Origin: Cyanobacteria bacterium M_surface_7_m2_040
GTDB taxonomy: Bacteria > Cyanobacteriota > Cyanobacteriia > PCC-6307 > Cyanobiaceae
Reading direction: 5' to 3'
DNA length: 8,292 bases
Assembly: GCA_016882555.1 (NCBI GenBank)
Contig: VGPQ01000048.1
Coordinates: 1 to 8,292 of the forward strand
Shown: positions 1 to 5,193 of the stretch, one piece after another
Position numbering within the stretch: the first letter of the stretch is position 1
How the letters are laid out: each line of letters starts with the position of its first letter
Position numbers and translations under genes: made by a program
The notes under the pieces: generated by a model
Seen by the model: only the letters and a program-made list of their open reading frames with translations
What the model was told of the DNA's origin: nothing
Database searches by the model: none

Positions 1-1
1 G

Positions 2-199
2 GTGCTGGGCCTGCCACCTGAGGTGCTGACGCCTGGCAGCCGCCGCTGGTTGCTCTTCGACCCGGCTGCCCGCTGGACCTGGCCGCCAGCGCCGCGTGGA
101 TCGCTGGCCGCTAACCTGGCGTTGCCTGAAGGGACAACGCTGACGGGCTTGATCCGCGCCACCGGGCTGCTGGTGCCGAGCAGCTGGCAGTTGCCCTAG
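2..199 (+). CDS. pyrC: Probable dihydroorotase, C-terminal 65 codons (partial)
   Basis: This is the 3' end of a gene that starts left of the window. The reading frame is open from the first complete codon to a TAG stop. The segment resembles the C-terminal end of dihydroorotases and related amidohydrolases: a PGSRRWLLFDP stretch (the usual 'aDLvlfDP' strand), then a W, then SLAANLALPEGTTLTGLI, matching the common 'S...N.P..G..l.G.v..T' ending. Dihydroorotase closes carbamoyl-aspartate to dihydroorotate, the third step of pyrimidine synthesis, in the cytoplasm. The metal-binding residues lie outside the window, so activity cannot be judged. The usual Asp of 'aDLvlf' is replaced by Arg-Trp here. 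Another cyclic amidohydrolase is possible. The stop codon shares a CTAG palindrome with the stop of convergent lepB. Confidence 0.7.
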   Translation: MLGLPPEVLTPGSRRWLLFDPAARWTWPPAPRGSLAANLALPEGTTLTGLIRATGLLVPSSWQLP

Positions 200-930
200 A
201 GGGACCCGCTGCGGTTGAAGGGGAACAGGCGCCAGAAAGCCCGTCCCAGAATCTGGGAGTCGGGCAGGAAGGGGCCGCCGGGCCAGAAGCGCGCATCCCA
301 GCTGTTGGCGCGGTTATCACCCAGCACCACCACGTGGCCGGCGGGCACCACCGCATCAAGGGTCTTGCAGCCGCTGAGGCCGCGGCCGTCGTAGGGGCAG
401 TAATTGGCCACGTAGGGCTCGCTGAGCCGCTTGCCGTTGATCGCCACATGCCCTGTGGGATCGACACTGATGCGCTCACCCGGCAGCGCCACAACGCGCT
501 TGATGTAGGCATCACAGGCGGGATTGGTGAGCCCGGGCAGCTTGTTGATCAAGGGCAGATTGCTGGGCAGGCATTCCCAGGCCGAGAGCTGGCGCCCTCC
601 GGTGAGCACCGGATCAAAGGCATGGGGAGCGCGAAACACGACGATCTCGCCACGGCGGGGCACCCTGCTGCGGTACGACAGCTTTTCGACCAGCAGGCGG
701 TCTTCGATCTGCAACCACGGCAGCATCGAGCCCGACGGGATGTAGCGGGCCTCCACGATCAGATGGCGAATCCCAAGGGCCACCGCCAGGGTGATCAGCA
801 CGCTGCGCCAGAACGGCCAGGCGCTGTCTGGATCGCCAGCGCCGCTGGCAGGGCTCCGATCGTTCTGGGTGGAGGCGGGGGCAGAGGAGGGGCCGGCTTG
901 AGAGCTGGAGTCGCCGCTGAGGTCTGGCAA
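196..930 (-). CDS. lepB: Signal peptidase I (leader peptidase)
   Basis: This membrane serine protease removes signal peptides from exported proteins on the outer face of the cytoplasmic membrane, or the thylakoid membrane in cyanobacteria. The 244-residue product has a Ser/Pro/Ala-rich N-terminal tail (about 1-37), one membrane helix (about 40-60), then the S26 catalytic fold. The box IPSGSMLP carries the nucleophile Ser68, YIKRVVALPGE carries the general base Lys144, and GDNRANSWDAR (204-214) is the conserved C-terminal box, followed by an ILGRAFWRLFP ending. All catalytic elements are intact. The start is TTG, the only start codon between the upstream in-frame stop (967-969) and the membrane helix; no Shine-Dalgarno precedes it, so the exact start is less certain than the gene. 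It converges on the dihydroorotase with a 4-bp overlap and diverges from the membrane-protein gene at 995. Confidence 0.95.
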   Translation of the reverse strand: MPDLSGDSSSQAGPSSAPASTQNDRSPASGAGDPDSAWPFWRSVLITLAVALGIRHLIVEARYIPSGSMLPWLQIEDRLLVEKLSYRSRVPRRGEIVVFRAPHAFDPVLTGGRQLSAWECLPSNLPLINKLPGLTNPACDAYIKRVVALPGERISVDPTGHVAINGKRLSEPYVANYCPYDGRGLSGCKTLDAVVPAGHVVVLGDNRANSWDARFWPGGPFLPDSQILGRAFWRLFPFNRSGSL

Positions 931-994
931 GGAGGTCCCCGTTGATTCGGAGCTGGAAAGGGCAGATTAGGCGGGATCCGCCGTCCTCGACGCC
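931..994. promoter_or_regulatory. Divergent promoter region lepB / membrane protein
   Basis: These 64 bp must hold the start signals for both genes. At 964-973 the bases AGATTAGGCG read as a possible -10 in both directions: TAGGCG (968-973) on the plus strand, 21 nt before ATG 995, and TAATCT (969 down to 964) on the minus strand, 33 nt before the lepB TTG. Next to it, 970-982 is an inverted repeat, GGCGG-GAT-CCGCC, that could be an operator or a small RNA hairpin. No -35 match is evident. The promoter assignments are inference from pattern and spacing. Confidence 0.35.
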
Positions 995-2539
995 ATGGCT
1001 CGCCCGCGCTGGCATGCGCTGCGCCCTCGCGACAGCAGCCCACTCGGCCGCCGCTGGGACCGCTTCGTGGCGCTCTGGGCGAGCCTCAACCTGCTGTGGG
1101 TGGCCTTCGATCTCACCTACGTGCCATTGCGCAGCTTCTGGCTGCAGCGCAACCTCTATCCCCTGCCGGGCACGCCGCTGGTGGTGCCGCTGGGGTTCAT
1201 CCCCGATGTGACGCCGTGGGTCGATCCGATCAAGGGGATCGAACCGCACCGCGAAACCGAGGCCTACCTGAAGCAATTCCAACAGCTGGAGCAGGCCATG
1301 GCCCAGGCAGGCAACACCTCGGTGCTCAGCCCGCGGCAGCAACAGCTGCTGCTGCAGCAGGCCCAGATGACCGTGGCGCTGATCGACAGCAACCCGTTTC
1401 TGGCGGCGAACGCCTCCGGCACGCTGGAGAAGCTGAAGAACAGGCTGCGGCAACGGGCCGACCAGGATTCGGCCAAGGTTTCGGCCACGCTGCTGCTCAG
1501 TCCGTCGTGGATGGCGAGCCATCCCTGGCCCGCAGAGCAACGGTTCTGGCGTCAGCAGATCCTGCCGCTCGTGGCCACCAACTACTGGCGTTCGATCGAT
1601 GAAAACGGACGCCCCACCGACCACGTGTGGCGTGTTGACCTGCTGCTCTTCCAGAGCGTGTTTGCGCTCGACATCCTGTTGCGGGTGATCCGATTGCGGC
1701 GACGCCTACCCGGACTGAGCTGGCGTGATGCGGTGCTGCGGCGCTGGATTGATCTGCCGCTGCTGCTGCCCTTCGGGCGCTGGCTGAGGCTCCTGCCCAC
1801 CGTGGAGCGGCTGCAGACCAGTGGGCTGATCAACTTCGAACCCCTGCGCGCGGTGATCAGCCGCGCCGTGGTGGCGCTGCTGGCCCTGGAGCTGTTCGAG
1901 GTGCTGGCGCTGCAGCTGCTTGATGGGGCCCAGTCGCTGATCCGCTCGCGCGACTGGCCGCGGCGGCTGCGGGCACTGCGCAGCCATCAGAGCGTCAACA
2001 CCCCCCAGCTGGACCAGGAACTCGTCGCGCTGGTGCGCATCTGGGCCCCGCTGCTGCTGAGCCAGGTGCTGCCCCGGCTGGCCCCTGAACTGCAACGGCT
2101 GCTGGGCTACAGCCTGCGCCAGAGCCTGCAGGGCTCGATGGTGCCGGCGCCGCTGCGCCAGCTCGAACCCCTGTTGCAACTGGAATCGGGCCTCAGCAGC
2201 CAGCTCGCCGGCAGCATGACCCGCAGCCTGCTGGAGCTTTCGCGCACCACCGGCAATCAGCTCGCCCGCACCGACACGGCCCAGTTGGAGCTGTTGCAGC
2301 GCTCGATCGATCGGTTCTGGGAGGAGCTGGCAGCAGCCCTCGAGAGCGGACCGGTGCTGAACCAGACCCAGGAGTTGCTGAACGCCCTGCTGGAGAGCTT
2401 CAAAGGCACCTACCTCAGCCAGATCAGCCGCTCAGAGGTGACCTCGCTGATCGACGAACTGGATCTGCTGATGGCCCGCAGCACCGGCGAAGCCCCTGCA
2501 GCCATCAAGCCAGAACCGCCTGCCACTCCTCCGGCTTGA
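995..2539 (+). CDS. Conserved cyanobacterial membrane protein of unknown function
   Basis: The product has 514 residues, and I recognise no characterised family. Visible layout: a basic N-terminus; a hydrophobic helix at about 24-46; a soluble segment rich in Gln and Glu (about 85-165) with a glutamine run; a conserved-looking stretch around 193-213 (NYWRSIDENGRPTDH); then hydrophobic segments at about 214-232, 251-268 and 286-310. These carry embedded charges (DILLRVIRLRRR, WIDLPLLLPFGRWLRL). The last 200 residues are predicted soluble and helical, ending in a Pro/Ala-rich tail. The pattern of Asp and Arg inside hydrophobic helices faintly recalls voltage-sensor-like segments, but no pore signature is seen and I do not assign a channel function. 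Similar proteins exist across marine Synechococcus, from memory of the family. The ATG start sits just after a possible promoter. Its last 35 bp overlap the convergent ArsC-like gene. Confidence 0.83.
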   Translation: MARPRWHALRPRDSSPLGRRWDRFVALWASLNLLWVAFDLTYVPLRSFWLQRNLYPLPGTPLVVPLGFIPDVTPWVDPIKGIEPHRETEAYLKQFQQLEQAMAQAGNTSVLSPRQQQLLLQQAQMTVALIDSNPFLAANASGTLEKLKNRLRQRADQDSAKVSATLLLSPSWMASHPWPAEQRFWRQQILPLVATNYWRSIDENGRPTDHVWRVDLLLFQSVFALDILLRVIRLRRRLPGLSWRDAVLRRWIDLPLLLPFGRWLRLLPTVERLQTSGLINFEPLRAVISRAVVALLALELFEVLALQLLDGAQSLIRSRDWPRRLRALRSHQSVNTPQLDQELVALVRIWAPLLLSQVLPRLAPELQRLLGYSLRQSLQGSMVPAPLRQLEPLLQLESGLSSQLAGSMTRSLLELSRTTGNQLARTDTAQLELLQRSIDRFWEELAAALESGPVLNQTQELLNALLESFKGTYLSQISRSEVTSLIDELDLLMARSTGEAPAAIKPEPPATPPA

Positions 2540-2849
2540 AGCCCGTGAGCATCAGGCCGGCATCAGTGATCAGAAACGGCCGCTTGATCAGGCGGCCGTC
2601 GGCCGCCAGGGCTTGAAGCAGCTGGGCGTCATCCATGGCGGCCACGGTCGCGGCGCCCAGGGCGCGGTAGCTCTGACCGCTGGTGTTGAGCAGGCGTTTG
2701 CGACCGAGCTGATCGAGCCCCGACTGCAGCTCAGCGGGGCTCGGAGGTTGGAGGGTGATGTCGATCGGCTCGGGGCTCAGGCCCCGCTGGCTGAGCCAGG
2801 CCAGGGCCTTGCGGCAGGTGCCGCAGGCGGCGTAGCTGTAGAGCTTCAA
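2505..2849 (-). CDS. ArsC/Spx-family thioredoxin-fold protein
   Basis: The 114-residue product has the full-length ArsC/Spx/YffB-like fold: a first strand MKLYSY, a redox motif C9-G-T-C12 at the start of helix 1, and the family hallmark LIKRP (87-91) followed by a final strand and GFKPEEWQ near the end. True arsenate reductases of the E. coli ArsC type use one N-terminal Cys with glutathione/glutaredoxin, whereas Spx-type proteins have CxxC, as here. Arsenate reduction is therefore possible but not shown; a general thiol oxidoreductase is equally likely. The gene lacks any adjacent arsenite pump or ArsR regulator. The start is TTG, overlapping the TGA stop of the upstream ferredoxin as TTGA (2849-2846), which suggests translational coupling. 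Its 3' end overlaps the convergent membrane-protein gene by 35 bp. Confidence 0.88.
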   Translation of the reverse strand: MKLYSYAACGTCRKALAWLSQRGLSPEPIDITLQPPSPAELQSGLDQLGRKRLLNTSGQSYRALGAATVAAMDDAQLLQALAADGRLIKRPFLITDAGLMLTGFKPEEWQAVLA

Positions 2850-3205
2850 CGCCCGACCAGTGCCTTCAGGGCCCCCACCAGGGAGTTGGAGCCTTTGCCC
2901 ACGGCATTGTCCGGGCGGGTGCGCACGGTCACATCGCCATTGACCGTGGTGCGGCAGCTGAGACGGAAATTGGCCGGGCGATCAGCCAGGTAGACCTCCT
3001 CCACATCGGAGCGAGGGGAGAGGTTCTGCATGCCCTCGACCACCTCCATCACACACGTGCCGCACTGACCCAGGCCGCCGCAGTTGTTGAGGTTGTTAAG
3101 GCCCTTGTAGGGATTGATGCCGGCATCGAGAGCTGCCTTGCGCAGGTTGGCGCCTTCGATGCACCCGACTTGCTGGCCTTCCTGCTCGAAACGGATGGTG
3201 GGCAC
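2846..3205 (-). CDS. 2Fe-2S ferredoxin
   Basis: The 119-residue product is a soluble one-electron carrier. The four cluster ligands are Cys42, Cys48, Cys51 and Cys84 (C-x5-C-x2-C-x32-C), within NCGGLGQCGTC and RLSCRT. The x5 spacing between the first two cysteines is that of adrenodoxin/Isc-type ferredoxins rather than the x4 of plant-type photosynthetic PetF. A fifth Cys lies at 15. The C-terminal tail after about residue 97 is a short Gly/Ser/Lys extension. The reading frame stays open far upstream, but the added sequence is low-complexity Arg/Ala-rich, so the start was placed at GTG (3205), giving the product MPTIRFEQEG. No Shine-Dalgarno lies at the right distance; an AGGAGG about 50 nt upstream is too far. 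It is the first gene of an operon with the ArsC/Spx-like gene. Its electron partner cannot be deduced from the sequence. Confidence 0.9.
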   Translation of the reverse strand: MPTIRFEQEGQQVGCIEGANLRKAALDAGINPYKGLNNLNNCGGLGQCGTCVMEVVEGMQNLSPRSDVEEVYLADRPANFRLSCRTTVNGDVTVRTRPDNAVGKGSNSLVGALKALVGR

Positions 3206-3243
3206 GATGGCAATCGGATGAACGGGCGCCGCCCAACTTAAGC

Positions 3244-3276
3244 CACGCCCGCCGCCCTCCTGCGAGCGCGGGCGTG
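3244..3276. repeat. 9-bp inverted repeat upstream of the ferredoxin gene
   Basis: CACGCCCGC (3244-3252) and GCGGGCGTG (3268-3276) are perfect reverse complements separated by 15 bp. The element sits 39-71 bp upstream of the ferredoxin GTG and about 90 bp before the methyltransferase start. There is no T-run on either side, so it is not a standard terminator. It could be an operator overlapping the ferredoxin promoter (a possible -10, TAAGTT, lies at 3240 down to 3235) or a leader hairpin. On the minus strand its loop contains AGGAGG (3261 down to 3256). Confidence 0.5.
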
Positions 3277-3337
3277 AGTCGCAATCTTCAGCTGCAAAGG
3301 GGAGGGGACGGCAACAGCGAGCCCACCCCGGGGCCGA

Positions 3338-3343
3338 TAGCTT
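3338..3343 (+). promoter_or_regulatory. Candidate -10 element for the methyltransferase
   Basis: TAGCTT, in the context GATAGCTT, lies 23 nt before the GTG start at 3367. The same octamer precedes proS at 5162-5169, 24 nt before its ATG. No -35 box is evident at the usual distance. The assignment is inferred from the repeated motif and spacing. Confidence 0.4.
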
Positions 3344-3366
3344 GACCCTTCCCCTTCCCGAAGCCC

Positions 3367-4056
3367 GTGAGCGCCTCCAGCCCCGGCAGCTACGACCTGA
3401 TCGTGCAGCAGCTCGTGCCCGGTTACGCCAGCCTGGCGCGGCTGTCGGTGGCACTGCTGGCCGCGTCCGCTGCGGCCGGCCGGCCAGGAGCGTCGGTGCT
3501 GGTGGCTGGCTGCGGCACCGGTGCTGAACTGCTGGAAGCCCGGGCCCAGCGCCCCGACTGGCAGCTGACGGCCATCGACCCCTCGGCCGCCATGCTGACC
3601 GCAGCCCAGCAGCGGCTCGGCCAGACCGCCACTGCCGAGGCTTCGCCCGCCATCCGCTGGCAGCAGAGCACGGTGGAGGCACTCGACGCGGAGGCGGCCT
3701 TTGATGGCGCCCTGTCGGTACTGGTGCTGCAGTCGCTGGCCGATGACGGCAGCAAGCTCGCCTTCCTGACTGCCCTCGCCCGCAGCCTCCGGCCCGGCGG
3801 CCAGTTGGTGCTGGTGGATCTGATGGCGCCGGAACGGTCGCCGCTGCAGCAACAGGTGGATGCCGCCTGGATCGGTTTTCAGGCAGCCAGTGGTGTCAAC
3901 GCCGCCGAAGCCGCCGTGGCCGGCCTCACCCAGGGGATCCACCCGATCGGCAGCAGCCGCCTGGCCGCCTTGGTGGAGGCGGCGGGGCTGAGCGATCCCG
4001 CGCCGATCTTTCAGGCGCTCAACGTGCAGGGCTTCCTGCTGCAGAAGCTGCCCTGA
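3367..4056 (+). CDS. Class I SAM-dependent methyltransferase
   Basis: The product of 229 residues has a Rossmann-type methyltransferase fold. Motif I, VLVAGCGTGAE (44-54), is the glycine-rich SAM loop; Asp71 in LTAIDPS is the acidic residue at the end of strand 2 that typically binds the SAM ribose. A motif-III-like LRPGGQLVLVDLM follows near residues 140-152. The C-terminal part ends in LVEAAGLSDP and a final NVQGFLLQK strand, the layout of UbiE/CmoA-like small-molecule or RNA methyltransferases. The substrate cannot be told from sequence. The start is GTG: an in-frame TGA at 3343-3345 lies just upstream and no other start codon falls between. No Shine-Dalgarno is visible. The last 38 bp overlap the end of convergent ppa. 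Confidence 0.88.
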   Translation: MSASSPGSYDLIVQQLVPGYASLARLSVALLAASAAAGRPGASVLVAGCGTGAELLEARAQRPDWQLTAIDPSAAMLTAAQQRLGQTATAEASPAIRWQQSTVEALDAEAAFDGALSVLVLQSLADDGSKLAFLTALARSLRPGGQLVLVDLMAPERSPLQQQVDAAWIGFQAASGVNAAEAAVAGLTQGIHPIGSSRLAALVEAAGLSDPAPIFQALNVQGFLLQKLP

Positions 4057-4549
4057 TGCAGCGGTCCAACAACGCCGGAACGGCCTCGGGGCCCATCCAG
4101 CCGCTGATCGTCGTCGCCCGGCCTTCGAGGTTTTTGTAGGTGCGAAAGAATTCGGCCACCTCCTCAAGCTGGCTGGAGGCGATCTGGCGCAGGTCGGTGA
4201 TCCCGGCCTGGCGCTGATCGGCCTGGGGGATGCAAAGGAGTTTGCCGTCGTGGCAACCGCAATCGACCATGTCGAGGATGCCGATCGGGCGCGCCACAAT
4301 CAGGCAGCCCGCAAACGTGGGCTCCTGCATGATCACCAGCGCATCCAGCGGTGCCCCGTCGTCGTTGAGGGTGCCGGGAACGAAGCCGTAATCAAACGGA
4401 TAGCGCACGGAGGAGTGCAGAACGCGATCGAGGGCCATGACACCAGCCGACGCGTTGTATTCGTATTTGTTGCGACTGCCGGCCGGAATTTCCACCAGCA
4501 GATGGACCAATCCAGGCCCGGGCGAGGCCGCGACTGCGCTCAGATCCAT
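4019..4549 (-). CDS. ppa: Family I inorganic pyrophosphatase (active-site Asp replaced)
   Basis: Soluble pyrophosphatase hydrolyses PPi to two phosphates and so drives biosynthetic reactions in the cytoplasm. The 176-residue product aligns end to end with the bacterial family. By comparison with E. coli, the residues Glu20, Lys28, Glu30, Arg42, Tyr50, Tyr54, Asp64, Asp69, Asp96, Asp101, Lys103, Tyr138 and Lys139 are all in place. The exception is the signature D-x-D-P-x-D, which reads D64-G-A66-P-L-D69: the middle Asp (E. coli Asp67, yeast Asp117, a metal ligand and the proposed base that activates water) is Ala, encoded GCA. Marine picocyanobacterial relatives may share this, from memory. 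Activity is therefore uncertain although the fold is clear. The start is ATG. It lies 55 bp downstream of the DNA-binding-like gene on the same strand and overlaps the convergent methyltransferase by 38 bp. Confidence 0.94.
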   Translation of the reverse strand: MDLSAVAASPGPGLVHLLVEIPAGSRNKYEYNASAGVMALDRVLHSSVRYPFDYGFVPGTLNDDGAPLDALVIMQEPTFAGCLIVARPIGILDMVDCGCHDGKLLCIPQADQRQAGITDLRQIASSQLEEVAEFFRTYKNLEGRATTISGWMGPEAVPALLDRCIRAASAAGSPAR

Positions 4550-4604
4550 GGCATCGGCAGGGCTCGGGGACCCGCATGCTGACCATGGAAGCGGCCGGCC
4601 GGGG

Positions 4605-5069
4605 TCAGGCTGCGGGCCTGCTGTGCTCCTGCTGATCGCGGCGGCTGCTGAGCTCGGTGGGGCGAGACTCGAATTGATCCAGCCGCTCGCGGATCGCGCG
4701 GAGCTCGTCGAGGATCGAGCCCAGCAGCTGCTGGGTGGCGGTCGAGGGTGAATTGAGCACCTCGACGGTCACCTCCTTGATGCGCAGCACATCGCGGGCG
4801 AAACGCGCCACCTCATTGGGGTGGAACAACAGCGGATCCTTCTGATCGCTGCGGTATTCCGGATTGAGCTTGCGCGGGTTGAAGGGGGGATTGAGGTTGC
4901 GCGGGTCGGTGTTGGTGTAGCGGTACACCGAGGCCCGCGAACGGTTCAGGGCCTTCTGCACGTCGTCGATGCCGATCAAGGTGTCGGGCTCAGCAGCCGC
5001 AGTGCCGGCTGCCGGCATGGGGATCGCGGTGCTGCCCATGCCGCCGGATTGCATCGACTGGGCAAACAT
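4605..5069 (-). CDS. Small putative DNA-binding protein, unknown function
   Basis: The 154-residue product is of a type I know only as conserved hypothetical in picocyanobacteria. After a Met/Gly/Ala-rich N-terminus (1-28), residues 31-51 (IDDVQKALNRSRASVYRYTN) look like the helix-turn-helix of MerR/excisionase-type winged helices. A basic, Asn/Pro-rich segment (55-73) contains a 9-residue repeat, DPRNLNPPF then NPRKLNPEY, and FHPNEVARFARDVL (82-95) could be the following helix. Residues 115-135 (LLGSILDELRAIRERLDQF) form a likely short coiled coil for dimerisation. The tail is polar. The frame is open 80 codons further upstream, but that extension would run into proS; ATG 5069 (MFAQ) gives a sensible product and lies 31 nt after a candidate -10. 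It is divergent from proS and 55 bp upstream of ppa, so it could be co-transcribed with ppa. DNA binding is inference. Confidence 0.8.
   Translation of the reverse strand: MFAQSMQSGGMGSTAIPMPAAGTAAAEPDTLIGIDDVQKALNRSRASVYRYTNTDPRNLNPPFNPRKLNPEYRSDQKDPLLFHPNEVARFARDVLRIKEVTVEVLNSPSTATQQLLGSILDELRAIRERLDQFESRPTELSSRRDQQEHSRPAA
4861..4906. repeat. Direct repeat (19 bp, 18 matching) inside the DNA-binding-like gene
   Basis: Bases 4861-4879 and 4888-4906 match at 18 of 19 positions (GGATTGAG, then C or G, then TTGCGCGGGT). The period is 27 bp, exactly nine codons, so the duplication is in frame and encodes the pair DPRNLNPPF / NPRKLNPEY. The flanking bases do not match, so the repeated unit is shorter than the period. 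Confidence 0.85.
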
Positions 5070-5100
5070 GAGACGACCGTTGGAAGGCTTGGACCGGCGC

Positions 5101-5106
5101 AACCTA
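5101..5106 (-). promoter_or_regulatory. Candidate -10 element for the DNA-binding-like gene
   Basis: On the minus strand TAGGTT (5106 down to 5101) is preceded by CTGG, giving an extended -10 form (TG-N-TAGGTT). It lies 31 nt before the ATG at 5069. No -35 match is present at 17 bp. The assignment is by pattern only. Confidence 0.35.
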
Positions 5107-5160
5107 CCAGAGGTTTCCGGTTGACGCTGTCGCAGCGACCAGCCTGGCAAGTGGTGCTGG

Positions 5161-5169
5161 TGATAGCTT
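5161..5169 (+). promoter_or_regulatory. Candidate extended -10 element for proS
   Basis: TGATAGCTT combines a TG-N extension with TAGCTT, 24 nt before the proS ATG. The octamer GATAGCTT also occurs at 3336-3343 ahead of the methyltransferase. Extended -10 promoters can work without a good -35, which fits its absence here. The expected leader would be under 20 nt. Confidence 0.42.
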
Positions 5170-5193
5170 CCGGCCATCCGCTGCCAGGGCTCC

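Noticed and set aside
614..1624. Minus-strand 336-residue open frame over lepB and the membrane protein
   Set aside because: It overlaps catalytic parts of lepB in a different frame and is rich in Arg/Gln/His, a GC-driven shadow.
3342..3347. TTGACC as a -35 box for the methyltransferase
   Set aside because: A matching -10 would fall at or inside the start codon.
3206..3682. N-terminal extension of the ferredoxin frame to 278 residues
   Set aside because: The added 159 residues are Arg/Ala/Pro-rich with no family match and lie antisense to the methyltransferase; the ferredoxin fold begins at GTG 3205.
3238..4299. Minus-strand 353-residue open frame opposite the methyltransferase and ppa
   Set aside because: It covers the methyltransferase in antisense and part of ppa in another frame; low-complexity composition and no recognisable domain.
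5121..5126. TTGACG as a -35 box for proS
   Set aside because: It lies 37 bp from TAGCTT (5164), far from the usual 16-19 bp, and there is no -10 at the right distance.
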